NCBI GenBank assembly: GCA_023421875.1
Contig: JAEZSM010000061.1
Location: forward strand, 1 to 6,218
Direction of reading: 5' to 3'
Length of the DNA stretch: 6,218 nucleotides
From: Spirochaetota bacterium
Lineage (GTDB): Bacteria > Spirochaetota > Spirochaetia > Treponematales > Rectinemataceae
The position numbers and the translations under genes were made by a program. The notes below the pieces were generated by a model. The model was given only the letters and a program-made list of their open reading frames with translations, was not told where the DNA came from and made no database searches. Below, piece after piece: positions 1-6,199 of the stretch; the first letter of the stretch is position 1; every line of letters begins with the position of its first letter.

Positions 1-980
1 CCAAGGCTCTTACCACTGTGCTACAGCGCAGCTTTGCCGAGCGGGACATCTACAGGATCGACCACTACCTGGGAAAAGAGACGGAGCAGAACCTTCTGTA
101 TCTTCGCTTCGCAAATTCGGTGTTCGAGCCCATCTGGAACAGACACCACATCGAAGCCATCGACATTTCGGTCTTCGAGACCGTGGGCATCGGCGACAGG
201 GGAGGCTACTACGATACCGCCGGCGCAGCCCGGGACATGCTCCAGAATCACCTTATCCAGCTCATGTGCCTGGCCACCATGGAGCCTCCCGCCAGCCTTG
301 ATCCTGAGAATATCCATAACGAAAAGGTAAAGGTGCTGCAGTCCATAGCCTCGTACAGCCCTGCTTCCCTCCTTGGACGGGCTCTGCGAGGCCAGTATGT
401 CCGGGGCGTGGACACCGGGGGACAGAGTCTGCCCGGTTACAGGGAAGAGACCAGGGTAAAGCCCGATTCCAGCACGGAAACCTATGTTGCCTTGACCCTC
501 GAGCTGGACAACTGGCGCTTTGCCGGGGTCCCTATACGCCTGAGAACCGGCAAGGCCTTTGCCTCAAAATTCAGCCAGATCGTCATCCATTTCAAAAAGC
601 CCCCTGCCGCCCTCTTTACAGCCCAGTGCGGAGAGAGCCTTATCAACAATACGCTTACCATACAGATCCAGCCCGACGAGGGAGTCTGGCTGCGTTTCAA
701 CGCCAAAATTCCCGGGCAGTCGGCCATAAAGGCCAACGAGCTGCGCTTTTCCTTCAAGGAAGTGAGCGAGTACCTGCCGGAAGCCTACGAACGGCTTATC
801 GCCGACGCCCTGGCCGGCGATTCTACCCTCTTTATCCGCGCCGACGAGTCCCAGCAAGCCTGGCGGATCGTGGACGCCTTGGAAGCGGCCTGGGCTAAGA
901 CCGACCCTGGTGCTTCGCCCGACAAGGGAGGATTGCTCTTCTATCCCGCCGGTTCTCCCATACCGGAGCTGCCTTCATGA
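1..980 (+). CDS. zwf: Glucose-6-phosphate dehydrogenase, C-terminal two thirds (5' end outside the window)
   Basis: Oxidises glucose 6-phosphate to 6-phosphoglucono-lactone with reduction of NADP+ (or NAD+), the first step of the cytosolic oxidative pentose phosphate pathway. The reading frame is open from the first complete codon (base 3) with no start. About 325 residues are visible of a family length near 490, so the N-terminal nucleotide-binding domain is mostly missing. The substrate-binding signature RIDHYLGKE lies at bases 54-80. It is followed by FANSVFEPIWNR, by GGYYDTAGAARDMLQNH, which carries the second conserved active-site His, and by RLRTGKAF and IHFKKPP of the C-terminal domain. 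The GTG at base 18 is an internal valine codon, not a start, because family similarity continues upstream of it. The protein ends soon after LFYPAGS, so the usual tail of roughly 15-20 residues (GPxxADxLLxRDGRxW type) is absent. Its stop overlaps the pgl start as ATGA, implying translational coupling. Identification is secure. Confidence 0.96.
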   Translation, partial: KALTTVLQRSFAERDIYRIDHYLGKETEQNLLYLRFANSVFEPIWNRHHIEAIDISVFETVGIGDRGGYYDTAGAARDMLQNHLIQLMCLATMEPPASLDPENIHNEKVKVLQSIASYSPASLLGRALRGQYVRGVDTGGQSLPGYREETRVKPDSSTETYVALTLELDNWRFAGVPIRLRTGKAFASKFSQIVIHFKKPPAALFTAQCGESLINNTLTIQIQPDEGVWLRFNAKIPGQSAIKANELRFSFKEVSEYLPEAYERLIADALAGDSTLFIRADESQQAWRIVDALEAAWAKTDPGASPDKGGLLFYPAGSPIPELPS

Positions 981-1675
981 GTCTCTCCGTACGCCGCTTC
1001 CAGGACGAACAATCCTGGATAGAGGCAATCCTCGGTGATTTTAAGGCCTGTCTTGCGGATGCCCTGGTCAAAAGCCAGAAGCGCTTTGACGCCACCCTGG
1101 CAGGGGGCACTACCCCTGGAGCCGTCTACAGGGCCTTGGCTGAAGATTTAGACTGTGCAAGGCTATCGGGGGATTTGGATATTCATCTCTGGGTGGGCGA
1201 TGAGCGGGAAGTGCCAGCGTACAGCCCAGGCCGAAACGGGGGATTGATAGCAGAACTTCTGGATACAGGCTCGCGCTGGACAAGGAGGCCGACGCTTCAC
1301 TACTGGCCGGAGGGCGAGCGTAGGGCGGCCTGTCGGGGCTATGAAAAAGAGCTGATAGGCCATTTGGGGCTGAAGCCTGTTTTCGATCTTTCAGTGTTGG
1401 GTATGGGTACAGACGGCCATACCGCAGGTCTTTTTACCGCCGCAGATGTTTTTGAGGCGGAAGGCGCCTTGGCGATTGCCACCCTTGCGCCTTCGGAGCC
1501 CGTGCTGCGCATGAGTCTCAGCGCCCGGGTGCTCAAGAGTTCCCGACGCACCATGGTGCTCTTAAAGGGTAGGGAAAAGGAATCCATACTCCGCAGCCTC
1601 GAGACTGCCGCGGCCTGGTATCCTGTGCTGGAAGCCTTGAGCGCTGACAGCAGGCTCTACTATCTAGGTGATTGA
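977..1675 (+). CDS. pgl: 6-phosphogluconolactonase (SOL/DevB type)
   Basis: Hydrolyses 6-phosphoglucono-1,5-lactone to 6-phosphogluconate, the step directly after glucose-6-phosphate dehydrogenase, in the cytosol. The protein has 232 residues, normal for the SOL/DevB family. Visible family motifs are LAGGTTPG at residues 41-48 (phosphate-binding loop of the NagB-like fold), WVGDEREVP at 72-80, and LGMGTDGHTAGLF at 141-153, where His148 is the expected catalytic base. The C-terminal MSLSARVLKSSRRTMVLLKG stretch matches the conserved strand/helix that ends with a GxEK-like motif, here GREKES. The ATG overlaps the zwf stop by four bases, and a GGAG ribosome site lies at 965-968, eight bases upstream, so the start is well supported. 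The family's usual SN in the segment after DERxVP is replaced here by GRN, a mild deviation. Order and overlap with zwf show one operon. The third pathway gene, gnd, is not in the window. Confidence 0.95.
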   Translation: MSLSVRRFQDEQSWIEAILGDFKACLADALVKSQKRFDATLAGGTTPGAVYRALAEDLDCARLSGDLDIHLWVGDEREVPAYSPGRNGGLIAELLDTGSRWTRRPTLHYWPEGERRAACRGYEKELIGHLGLKPVFDLSVLGMGTDGHTAGLFTAADVFEAEGALAIATLAPSEPVLRMSLSARVLKSSRRTMVLLKGREKESILRSLETAAAWYPVLEALSADSRLYYLGD

Positions 1676-1693
1676 ATCTGCCCTTGCAAAGGG

Positions 1694-1700
1694 AAAGGAA
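1694..1700 (+). promoter_or_regulatory. Ribosome binding site that decides the GH16-like gene start
   Basis: AAAGGAA lies four bases before the ATG at 1705. A longer frame could begin at a TTG at 1672, but that codon overlaps the pgl stop and has no purine-rich site at a useful distance. The ATG start also places a textbook signal peptide at the N-terminus. A small 5-bp hairpin (CCCTT at 1681-1685 with AAGGG at 1689-1693) sits just upstream. It has no T-run after it, so it is not a terminator. Confidence 0.6.
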
Positions 1701-1704
1701 CAGC

Positions 1705-2463
1705 ATGAAATCGATTGCCATGCTCGTTTTTTTTATTTTGGCATTCCCAATCTGCGGCCCGCTTTGGGCCCAGGAAAAAACCACCCTTCAAAGCGTCGAT
1801 TTTTCGTCCCGGCGCTGGATAGTGCGGCGAACCACCAAGCCCGAAGGCCCCGGAGGCAATACCTTCGGCGGCAAGGACATAAACGTTGTTGCCAATGCGG
1901 ACGGCTCGCTTACACTGAGGATTAGCCAGAAGGACGGCCTCTGGTACGCGGCCGAGGTGACCTCCCAGCTACGCATGGGGTATGGGGAGTATATTTTTAG
2001 GCTTAGAACGCCTCCAAAGGACTTGGATCCCAATGTCGTTTTAGGCCTCTTCACCTATTCCGGCGGGGCTGCCTACAATCACCGGGAAATAGATATTGAA
2101 TTTTCAGCCTGGGGCATCAAGAACTCGCCTGTCAAAGGCCAGTACGTGATTCAGCCCTATCAGAATCCAGGCCAGCTCTTTACCTTCGATATTTCCCGGA
2201 TCAAGGAACCGGCAAGCTACAGCTTTATCTGGACAGAAGGGCGGATCGATTTCTCGTCCTGGAAGGGCTCCGGGCCGCGGCCCGCGGACGGCTCCCCGGA
2301 TATGCTAGCCGCCTGGAGCTTTGCCGATCCCAAGGCGGTACCTCGGCCCAGCCCCAATGTGCATATGAATCTCTACCTGGTCAAAGGGGAAGTGCCGCCC
2401 GCGGGCCGCGGGCTCACCGAGGTGACCATCGATTCCTTCGAATTTATCCCGATTAAAAAGTGA
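1705..2463 (+). CDS. Exported glycoside hydrolase family 16-like protein
   Basis: Probably a secreted or periplasmic beta-glucan/galactan-type hydrolase or transglycosylase; the substrate cannot be read from the sequence. From the ATG at 1705 the protein has 252 residues. Residues 1-22 form a signal peptide (Lys2, hydrophobic core to about residue 20, likely cleavage after LWA at 20-22). Cys17 lacks a good lipobox around it, so lipidation is less likely. The rest resembles a single GH16 jelly-roll domain. A strand with MGYGEYIFRLRTPP at 91-104 precedes the catalytic signature HREIDIEFSAWG at 126-137, in which Glu128 would be the nucleophile, Asp130 the assisting acid and Glu132 the acid/base. 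YSFIWTEGRIDF at 172-183 and VHMNLYLVKG at 219-228 match later GH16 strands. No extra carbohydrate-binding module is seen. It starts 29 bases after pgl on the same strand, so co-transcription with zwf-pgl is likely. A non-catalytic glycan-binding role is possible but less likely, since all three acidic residues are kept. Confidence 0.8.
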   Translation: MKSIAMLVFFILAFPICGPLWAQEKTTLQSVDFSSRRWIVRRTTKPEGPGGNTFGGKDINVVANADGSLTLRISQKDGLWYAAEVTSQLRMGYGEYIFRLRTPPKDLDPNVVLGLFTYSGGAAYNHREIDIEFSAWGIKNSPVKGQYVIQPYQNPGQLFTFDISRIKEPASYSFIWTEGRIDFSSWKGSGPRPADGSPDMLAAWSFADPKAVPRPSPNVHMNLYLVKGEVPPAGRGLTEVTIDSFEFIPIKK

Positions 2464-2523
2464 GCGTCACCATTATCGGTTGAAGGAAGCGCTAGTCGAA
2501 GTTGACAGACAGGCTTGAGTTTC

Positions 2524-2560
2524 AAAAAAAAGCCGCCTACGGATCTTCCATAGGCGGCTT
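2524..2560 (-). terminator. Intrinsic terminator at the convergence of the two gene blocks
   Basis: A perfect 10-bp stem (AAGCCGCCTA at 2530-2539 with TAGGCGGCTT at 2551-2560) has an 11-base loop that can pair further (GGA/TCC). On the minus strand it is followed directly by eight T (the A-run at 2524-2531), giving a classic Rho-independent terminator 35 bases after the stop of the ATPase gene at 2596. On the plus strand the hairpin is followed by GTCGATTCC, with no U-tract, so it would stop the zwf-pgl-GH16 transcript only weakly. The rest of 2464-2595 shows no gene. Confidence 0.9.
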
Positions 2561-2595
2561 GTCGATTCCTTATCCGTTTCCGGGTATGGCGATAC

Positions 2596-3300
2596 TCAAC
2601 TTTCTGCTATAAGAAGCGATTTTGTATCCAGTTTGAGGTTTAAATCCCTTGGATTCAGGGTTTCATGATCTTTGACCACTTTGAAGTGGATGTAATCCCT
2701 GGCCGGCTCCATGACGATGAGCACGGAAATCAGGGGCAGAAGCTCCCTGAGCAGTATTGGCACGTTGTTCTTGTCGCACAGCGGCTCCTCACCGGAAAGG
2801 GTGCAGGAATACCAGGCTTCCAGCCCCATCTCGGCCAGAAAAGCCCTGACCTTCTGGAACCGCTCCACGGTTCCCCTGGAAAAATCGAAGCCGTCCACAA
2901 TCACCGTCTTGGCGTCGAAGCCGCCCTCCACAATCATCGCTTTTAATGACCTGGTTATCTGTTCGACGCTCACGCCTTCCTGGGTGAAGTTCATGATCAC
3001 CCTGTTGCGCACCAGCTGGTCTCTGAGCTCTCCCAGATCTTCCAGATTTCTGCGCCGGGCAATCTCGTCAAAGATATTCTCATACCAGGAAATAATATAA
3101 CTCGTATGGGCATTGAAAGAGACATGAATGACCTTCTGTCCCTGAATGAGCCTGTCCAAGGCCATCTGCACCAGCACCGAAGTCTTTCCGATGCCCTTTC
3201 GCGATGCTATGACGCCGAAATTGCCTTTTCCCAAACCGCCCTTTATCGATTTTTCCAGCGCGCGTACTGGACTCTTGGATATGAATTCTTCTTTCAGCAT
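2596..3300 (-). CDS. RecA/KaiC/DnaB-fold P-loop ATPase of unknown function
   Basis: I recognise the fold but not the gene. The 234 residues make one ATPase core with no added domain. A Walker A-like SRKGIGKT lies at residues 33-40, preceded by GGLGKGNFGVIA, in the style of KaiC/DnaB proteins. The first Walker A position is Ser instead of Gly or Ala. Walker B is TVIVDGFDF at 132-140 with Asp136. The strand after Walker A reads VIHVSFNA at 57-64; where DnaB/KaiC proteins have SLE or an equivalent with the catalytic Glu, this one has Asn63, so hydrolysis may be weak or absent. No membrane segment or DNA-binding motif is visible. The start is firm: AGGAGG at 3305-3310 (minus strand) is four bases from the ATG. 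It lies 63 bases downstream of EF-G with no convincing terminator between them, so it is probably in the same transcript. It ends 35 bases before a strong terminator. Confidence is high for a real gene and the fold, low for any role. Confidence 0.85.
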   Translation of the reverse strand: MLKEEFISKSPVRALEKSIKGGLGKGNFGVIASRKGIGKTSVLVQMALDRLIQGQKVIHVSFNAHTSYIISWYENIFDEIARRRNLEDLGELRDQLVRNRVIMNFTQEGVSVEQITRSLKAMIVEGGFDAKTVIVDGFDFSRGTVERFQKVRAFLAEMGLEAWYSCTLSGEEPLCDKNNVPILLRELLPLISVLIVMEPARDYIHFKVVKDHETLNPRDLNLKLDTKSLLIAES

Positions 3301-3363
3301 GGGCCCTCCTCCCTAAGTATACCCGCATTATCGCCGGCGGGCAAAATATTTATTCCTCACAGG

Positions 3364-5463
3364 TTAGCGCTGAGATTCCTTCTTGCGCTTTTCCAGGTAG
3401 TCTTTCTTCAGCTGGTCGGAAATCGACGTGGGCACCTTGCCGTATTTTTCGAATTCCATGGTGAACTCGGCCTTGCCCTGGGTCAGGGAGCGTATGACCG
3501 TGGAATAGCCGAACATCTCTGCCAGTGGAACCTCGGCCTCGACCCTGCAGAAGGTTCCGTCCTCGGTGCTCGAGGTGATAATGCCCCGGCGCTGGTTGAG
3601 TGATGCGAAGATATTGCCCTGGAACTCATTCGGCCCTTCCACGGAAACCTTCATGATGGGCTCGAGGATGGCGGGTTTGGCCTTTTCGTAGGCCTCCCTG
3701 AAGGCGCCGATGGCCGCCAGCTGGAAGGCGATATCGGAGGAGTCCACGGGGTGGCTCTGACCGTCGTTGACCACACAGCGCACGTTCACGATGGGAAAGC
3801 CGATCAGACTGCCTTTCTGCAGGGCAGCCTTGAAGCCCTTGTCGCAGGAAGGAATATACTCTATGGGAATTGCCCCGCCCTTTACCATATCGACGAACTC
3901 GTAGTTCTCCACTTCCAGGGGCTCCATGTACCCCGCCACGCGGCCGTACTGGCCCGAACCGCCGGTCTGCTTCTTGTGGGTATAGTTAAAGTCGGCGCGC
4001 TGGGTGATTGCCTCGCGATAGGCTACCTGGGGCCTGCCCACCTCTACCTCGCACTTGTACTCGCGGCGCATCCGTTCGATATAGACTTCCAGGTGAAGCT
4101 CGCCCATGCCCTTTACGATAGTCTGGTTGGATTCGGGGTCCACATAGGTCTGGAAGGTCGGGTCTTCCTTGGTAAAGCGGTTGAGGGCCTTGCCCATCTG
4201 GTCAGAGGACTTTTTGTCCTTGGGCTCGATGGCCAATGAAATGACAGGCTCGGGGATAAACATACTGGTCATGGCATAGTTGAGGTCAGGATGGCAGAAG
4301 GTATCGCCGGAGGCGCATTCGATACCGAAGAGGGCGACAATGTCGCCACAGTAACCTTCGGAGATATCCTCCATGGAATCCGAGTGCATGCGCACCAGCC
4401 GTCCCACCTTAAAGCGCTTGCGCGAACGTGTGTTCAAGAGCTCGTCGCCCTTCTTCAGCTCGCCCTGGTAGATGCGCACGTAGGTGAGCTGTCCGTACTG
4501 CCCGTCCTCTAGCTTGAAGCCCAGGGCTACGGGCTTGGCTGTTGGGTCGGGCTGAAGCTCCACTTCTTTTTCTCCTTCGTCCTGGTTAAGTGCGAAGTTG
4601 TGCACCTCGGTCGGATCGGGGAGGTAGGAGGTAACTCCGTCCAAAAGAAGCTGAACGCCCTTGTTCTTGTATGCTGAGCCCACAAAGACAGGTACCAGTT
4701 TTTCGGCGATGCAACCCTTGCGGATAGCCGCTACCAGCATTTCGTTGGAATACTCGCCTTCTAAGTAGGCTTCGGCCAGCTCGTCGGAGAACATGGCTGC
4801 TGCTTCCACCAGTTCCTCCCGGTAGCGCTCCGCATCGCCCTGGAGATGAGCCGGAATTTCAGCATAGCGCAGGTCTTCCCCGGACGGCCCGTCGAAATAC
4901 ACAGCCCGCATCTGTACCAGATCGACAACACCCTCGAGTTTGTCCTCCAGACCAATGGGAAGGGCTACAAATGCCGGGTTTAGCCCGAGTTTTTCCTGAA
5001 GCTGCGCCTTGACCTTGAAGGGGTTTGCACCTGTCCTGTCGCATTTATTGATAAAGGCCAGTCGGGGGACATGATATCGCTTCAATTGCCTGTCGACGGT
5101 TATGGATTGGGACTGCACTCCCGCCACCGCGCAGAGCACGAGAATGGCACCGTCCAGGACCCGCAGGGAGCGCTCGACCTCAATAGTGAAGTCGACGTGT
5201 CCCGGCGTATCGATAAGGTTGATCGGATAGCTCTTCCACGTCACATTGGTGGCAGCCGACTGAATCGTGATGCCGCGTTCGCGTTCCAAGTCCATGGAAT
5301 CCATCGTGGCACCTGCGCCGTCCTTGCCCCGCACCTCGTGGATGGCGTGGATCTTTCTGCAGTAAAACAGTATGCGTTCCGAAAGGGTTGTCTTGCCCGA
5401 ATCTATATGGGCGGAGATACCGATGTTTCGCATTGTGTGAATATCTATCGACATAGTCTCCAT
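3364..5463 (-). CDS. fusA: Elongation factor G, EF-G1 (mitochondrial-like/spirochaetal) type
   Basis: Cytoplasmic translational GTPase that drives tRNA-mRNA translocation on the ribosome. At 699 residues it is full length. GTPase motifs are G1 AHIDSGKTT at 18-26, G2 RGITI at 63-67, G3 DTPGH at 85-89, G4 NKCD at 139-142 (commonly NKMD) and G5 GSA at 262-264. Domain II starts near residue 310. Domain IV has HKKQTGGSGQYGRV at 496-509, and its tip keeps the conserved His571 in SHPVDSS. The C-terminal domain ends with a Lys/Arg-rich tail. The Ser in G1 and the KIHAIHEVRGKDG segment mark the EF-G1-like class shared with mitochondria and spirochaetes. In Borrelia this class performs translocation while a second paralogue does ribosome recycling. 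The start is uncertain: the ATG at 5463 has GAGG only three bases upstream, and the ATG at 5454 has a GGAG three bases upstream, so the protein may lack the first three residues. No rpsL, rpsG or tuf is adjacent. Its promoter is likely at 5612-5640. Confidence 0.96.
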   Translation of the reverse strand: METMSIDIHTMRNIGISAHIDSGKTTLSERILFYCRKIHAIHEVRGKDGAGATMDSMDLERERGITIQSAATNVTWKSYPINLIDTPGHVDFTIEVERSLRVLDGAILVLCAVAGVQSQSITVDRQLKRYHVPRLAFINKCDRTGANPFKVKAQLQEKLGLNPAFVALPIGLEDKLEGVVDLVQMRAVYFDGPSGEDLRYAEIPAHLQGDAERYREELVEAAAMFSDELAEAYLEGEYSNEMLVAAIRKGCIAEKLVPVFVGSAYKNKGVQLLLDGVTSYLPDPTEVHNFALNQDEGEKEVELQPDPTAKPVALGFKLEDGQYGQLTYVRIYQGELKKGDELLNTRSRKRFKVGRLVRMHSDSMEDISEGYCGDIVALFGIECASGDTFCHPDLNYAMTSMFIPEPVISLAIEPKDKKSSDQMGKALNRFTKEDPTFQTYVDPESNQTIVKGMGELHLEVYIERMRREYKCEVEVGRPQVAYREAITQRADFNYTHKKQTGGSGQYGRVAGYMEPLEVENYEFVDMVKGGAIPIEYIPSCDKGFKAALQKGSLIGFPIVNVRCVVNDGQSHPVDSSDIAFQLAAIGAFREAYEKAKPAILEPIMKVSVEGPNEFQGNIFASLNQRRGIITSSTEDGTFCRVEAEVPLAEMFGYSTVIRSLTQGKAEFTMEFEKYGKVPTSISDQLKKDYLEKRKKESQR

Positions 5464-5605
5464 TCACCTCGTTCCAATAGTATAGGCTGCGCCAAACGGC
5501 GTCCTTTTGCTAAGCAAGCTGTGCAACGGCAGCGCTGGTAATTTCATTGGGAAAATTGTAGAAAAAAATGCGGTTTAATCCCGTTCGTTAGAAAATCAGC
5601 CACCG
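5464..5605 (-). promoter_or_regulatory. Probable untranslated leader of the EF-G mRNA
   Basis: If transcription starts about seven bases after the TATACT at 5612-5617, the EF-G transcript has a leader of roughly 140 bases with no gene in it. It can form several short stems in its second half: CGCC/GGCG with a four-base loop (5490-5501), TTGC/GCAA with a three-base loop close by, and a GCTG/CAGC pair further upstream. A second -10-like TATACT lies at 5479-5484, but I found no -35 for it. No known riboswitch class is recognisable. The extent is inferred from the promoter only. Confidence 0.45.
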
Positions 5606-5611
5606 GGCGAG

Positions 5612-5640
5612 AGTATAATGGGGGAAAGGGTTTTTTTCAA
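5612..5640 (-). promoter_or_regulatory. Sigma-70-type promoter for EF-G (and the downstream ATPase)
   Basis: Read on the minus strand, TTGAAA (5640-5635) and TATACT (5617-5612) are separated by exactly 17 bases. Each hexamer matches the consensus at five of six positions. The promoter points at EF-G, whose start is about 150 bases downstream, and no other gene lies between. The spacer is made of A, C and T runs. It begins one base after the end of the 126-base palindrome. Confidence 0.75.
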
Positions 5641-5641
5641 T

Positions 5642-5767
5642 AGTGCCACGAACCTTGTTGGGAGCAGGAATTCGGAAGATCTGTATCGCCCTAAACCCGC
5701 GTCAATCCATGAACAGCGCCGGGACAAAAAGCCTCAGTATTCCTTCTCCAACAAGCTTCGAGGAACT
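5642..5767. repeat. 126-base imperfect palindrome (long hairpin) between osmC and the EF-G promoter
   Basis: The arms at 5642-5664 and 5746-5767 pair at 19 positions with three mismatches and one bulged G at 5660. The longest runs are CTTGTT (5654-5659) with AACAAG (5750-5755), CGAA (5649-5652) with TTCG (5757-5760), and GGAG with CTCC. Pairing continues inward: AGGAAT at 5666-5671 with ATTCCT at 5739-5744, then scattered pairs to about 5678/5732. The centre can form its own stem, CCCGCG (5696-5701) with CGC-C-GGG (5717-5723). Both strands would therefore fold into one long hairpin. It starts three bases after the osmC stop and ends one base before the EF-G -35. No transposase or clear target duplication is seen; a TCAA on each side (5637-5640 and 5771-5774) is offset and may be chance. 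It may be a MITE- or REP-like element or a structured 3' end of the osmC mRNA. Confidence 0.65.
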
Positions 5768-5770
5768 CAC

Positions 5771-6187
5771 TCAAAGATACTCGATCGTCCACTCCACCTT
5801 AGCGGCGTCCCTCAGCATCGCGTTCACGCCGCAATACTTTTCCTGTGAAAGCTGGCAGGCCTTCTGGACATTGCCCGGATTGAGATTATCGCTCTTCTTG
5901 AACTGATAGACGAGCTTTATGTCAGTATAGCGCTTGGGGTGGTCCTGGCTGCTCTCTGAGTCGATTTTCAGCTCGAACCAGGTGCAGGGCTCCCTCATCT
6001 TTTTCAAAATGGCGATGACATCCATGCCTGAACAACCAGTGAGAGCAGCCAAGAGCAAGGGCTTGGGCCTGGCTCCCGAATCCTGGCCACCGTTGTCCTT
6101 GGCCGCATCCATGCGTATCGTGTGGCCGTCGAGATTTGCCTCGAAGGCCATGTCGCCCTTCCATGTCGTAGTCATGCTGTAACTCAT
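5771..6187 (-). CDS. OsmC-family thiol protein
   Basis: A small cytosolic protein of the OsmC/Ohr superfamily, whose studied members reduce organic or inorganic peroxides with two cysteines. The 138 residues match the usual family length. The helix motif GARPKPLLLAALTGCSGMDV at 38-57 holds the first conserved Cys (Cys52), and SQEKYCGVNAML at 114-125 the second (Cys119). Cys68 and Cys111 are additional. The acidic residue that precedes the LLAA motif in classical Ohr/OsmC (PEELL) is replaced by PKPLLL, so this belongs to the broader OsmC-like/YhfA-like group whose substrate is not settled, not to classical Ohr. I therefore assign no gene symbol and make no claim of peroxidase activity. The start is set by a GGGAGG site at 6194-6199. 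The gene runs in the same direction as EF-G but is separated by 307 bases holding a palindrome and a promoter, so it is probably a separate unit. Confidence 0.9.
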   Translation of the reverse strand: MSYSMTTTWKGDMAFEANLDGHTIRMDAAKDNGGQDSGARPKPLLLAALTGCSGMDVIAILKKMREPCTWFELKIDSESSQDHPKRYTDIKLVYQFKKSDNLNPGNVQKACQLSQEKYCGVNAMLRDAAKVEWTIEYL

Positions 6188-6193
6188 ATCCAA

Positions 6194-6199
6194 CCTCCC
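6194..6199 (-). promoter_or_regulatory. Ribosome binding site that decides the osmC start
   Basis: GGGAGG on the minus strand lies six bases before the ATG at 6187, an ideal distance. A TTG at 6193 would extend the frame by two residues but abuts this site, so it cannot be the start. No promoter can be judged in the remaining bases up to 6218. Confidence 0.8.

Noticed and set aside
1672..1704. Upstream TTG start for the GH16-like gene
   Set aside because: It would put 11 polar residues before the signal peptide and overlap the pgl stop, while the ATG at 1705 has a better-placed ribosome site.
3322..3341. Small hairpin between EF-G and the ATPase as a terminator
   Set aside because: The stem is only five base pairs with a ten-base loop, and no T-run follows on the minus strand.
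3316..3344. Candidate promoter TTGCCC-17-TATACT (minus strand) for the ATPase alone
   Set aside because: The predicted start would fall inside the AGGAGG ribosome site and leave almost no leader. The spacer also overlaps a small CCCGC/GCGGG stem. Read-through from EF-G is simpler. Kept only as part of the spacing observation.
3106..4512. Long plus-strand open frames (up to 165 codons) opposite the ATPase and EF-G genes
   Set aside because: They are antisense to genes with clear family motifs, have no ribosome sites or recognisable domains, and are expected by chance opposite GC-rich coding sequence.
5614..5619. Plus-strand TATAAT as a promoter
   Set aside because: No -35 hexamer lies at 16-18 bases upstream, and no plus-strand gene follows. 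The same bases are explained by the minus-strand TATACT of the EF-G promoter.
5618..5906. Plus-strand open frames of 76 and 87 codons across the osmC-EF-G gap
   Set aside because: They run through the palindrome and into the antisense of osmC. The translations show no recognisable family or signal, and the start regions lie in promoter sequence of the other strand.
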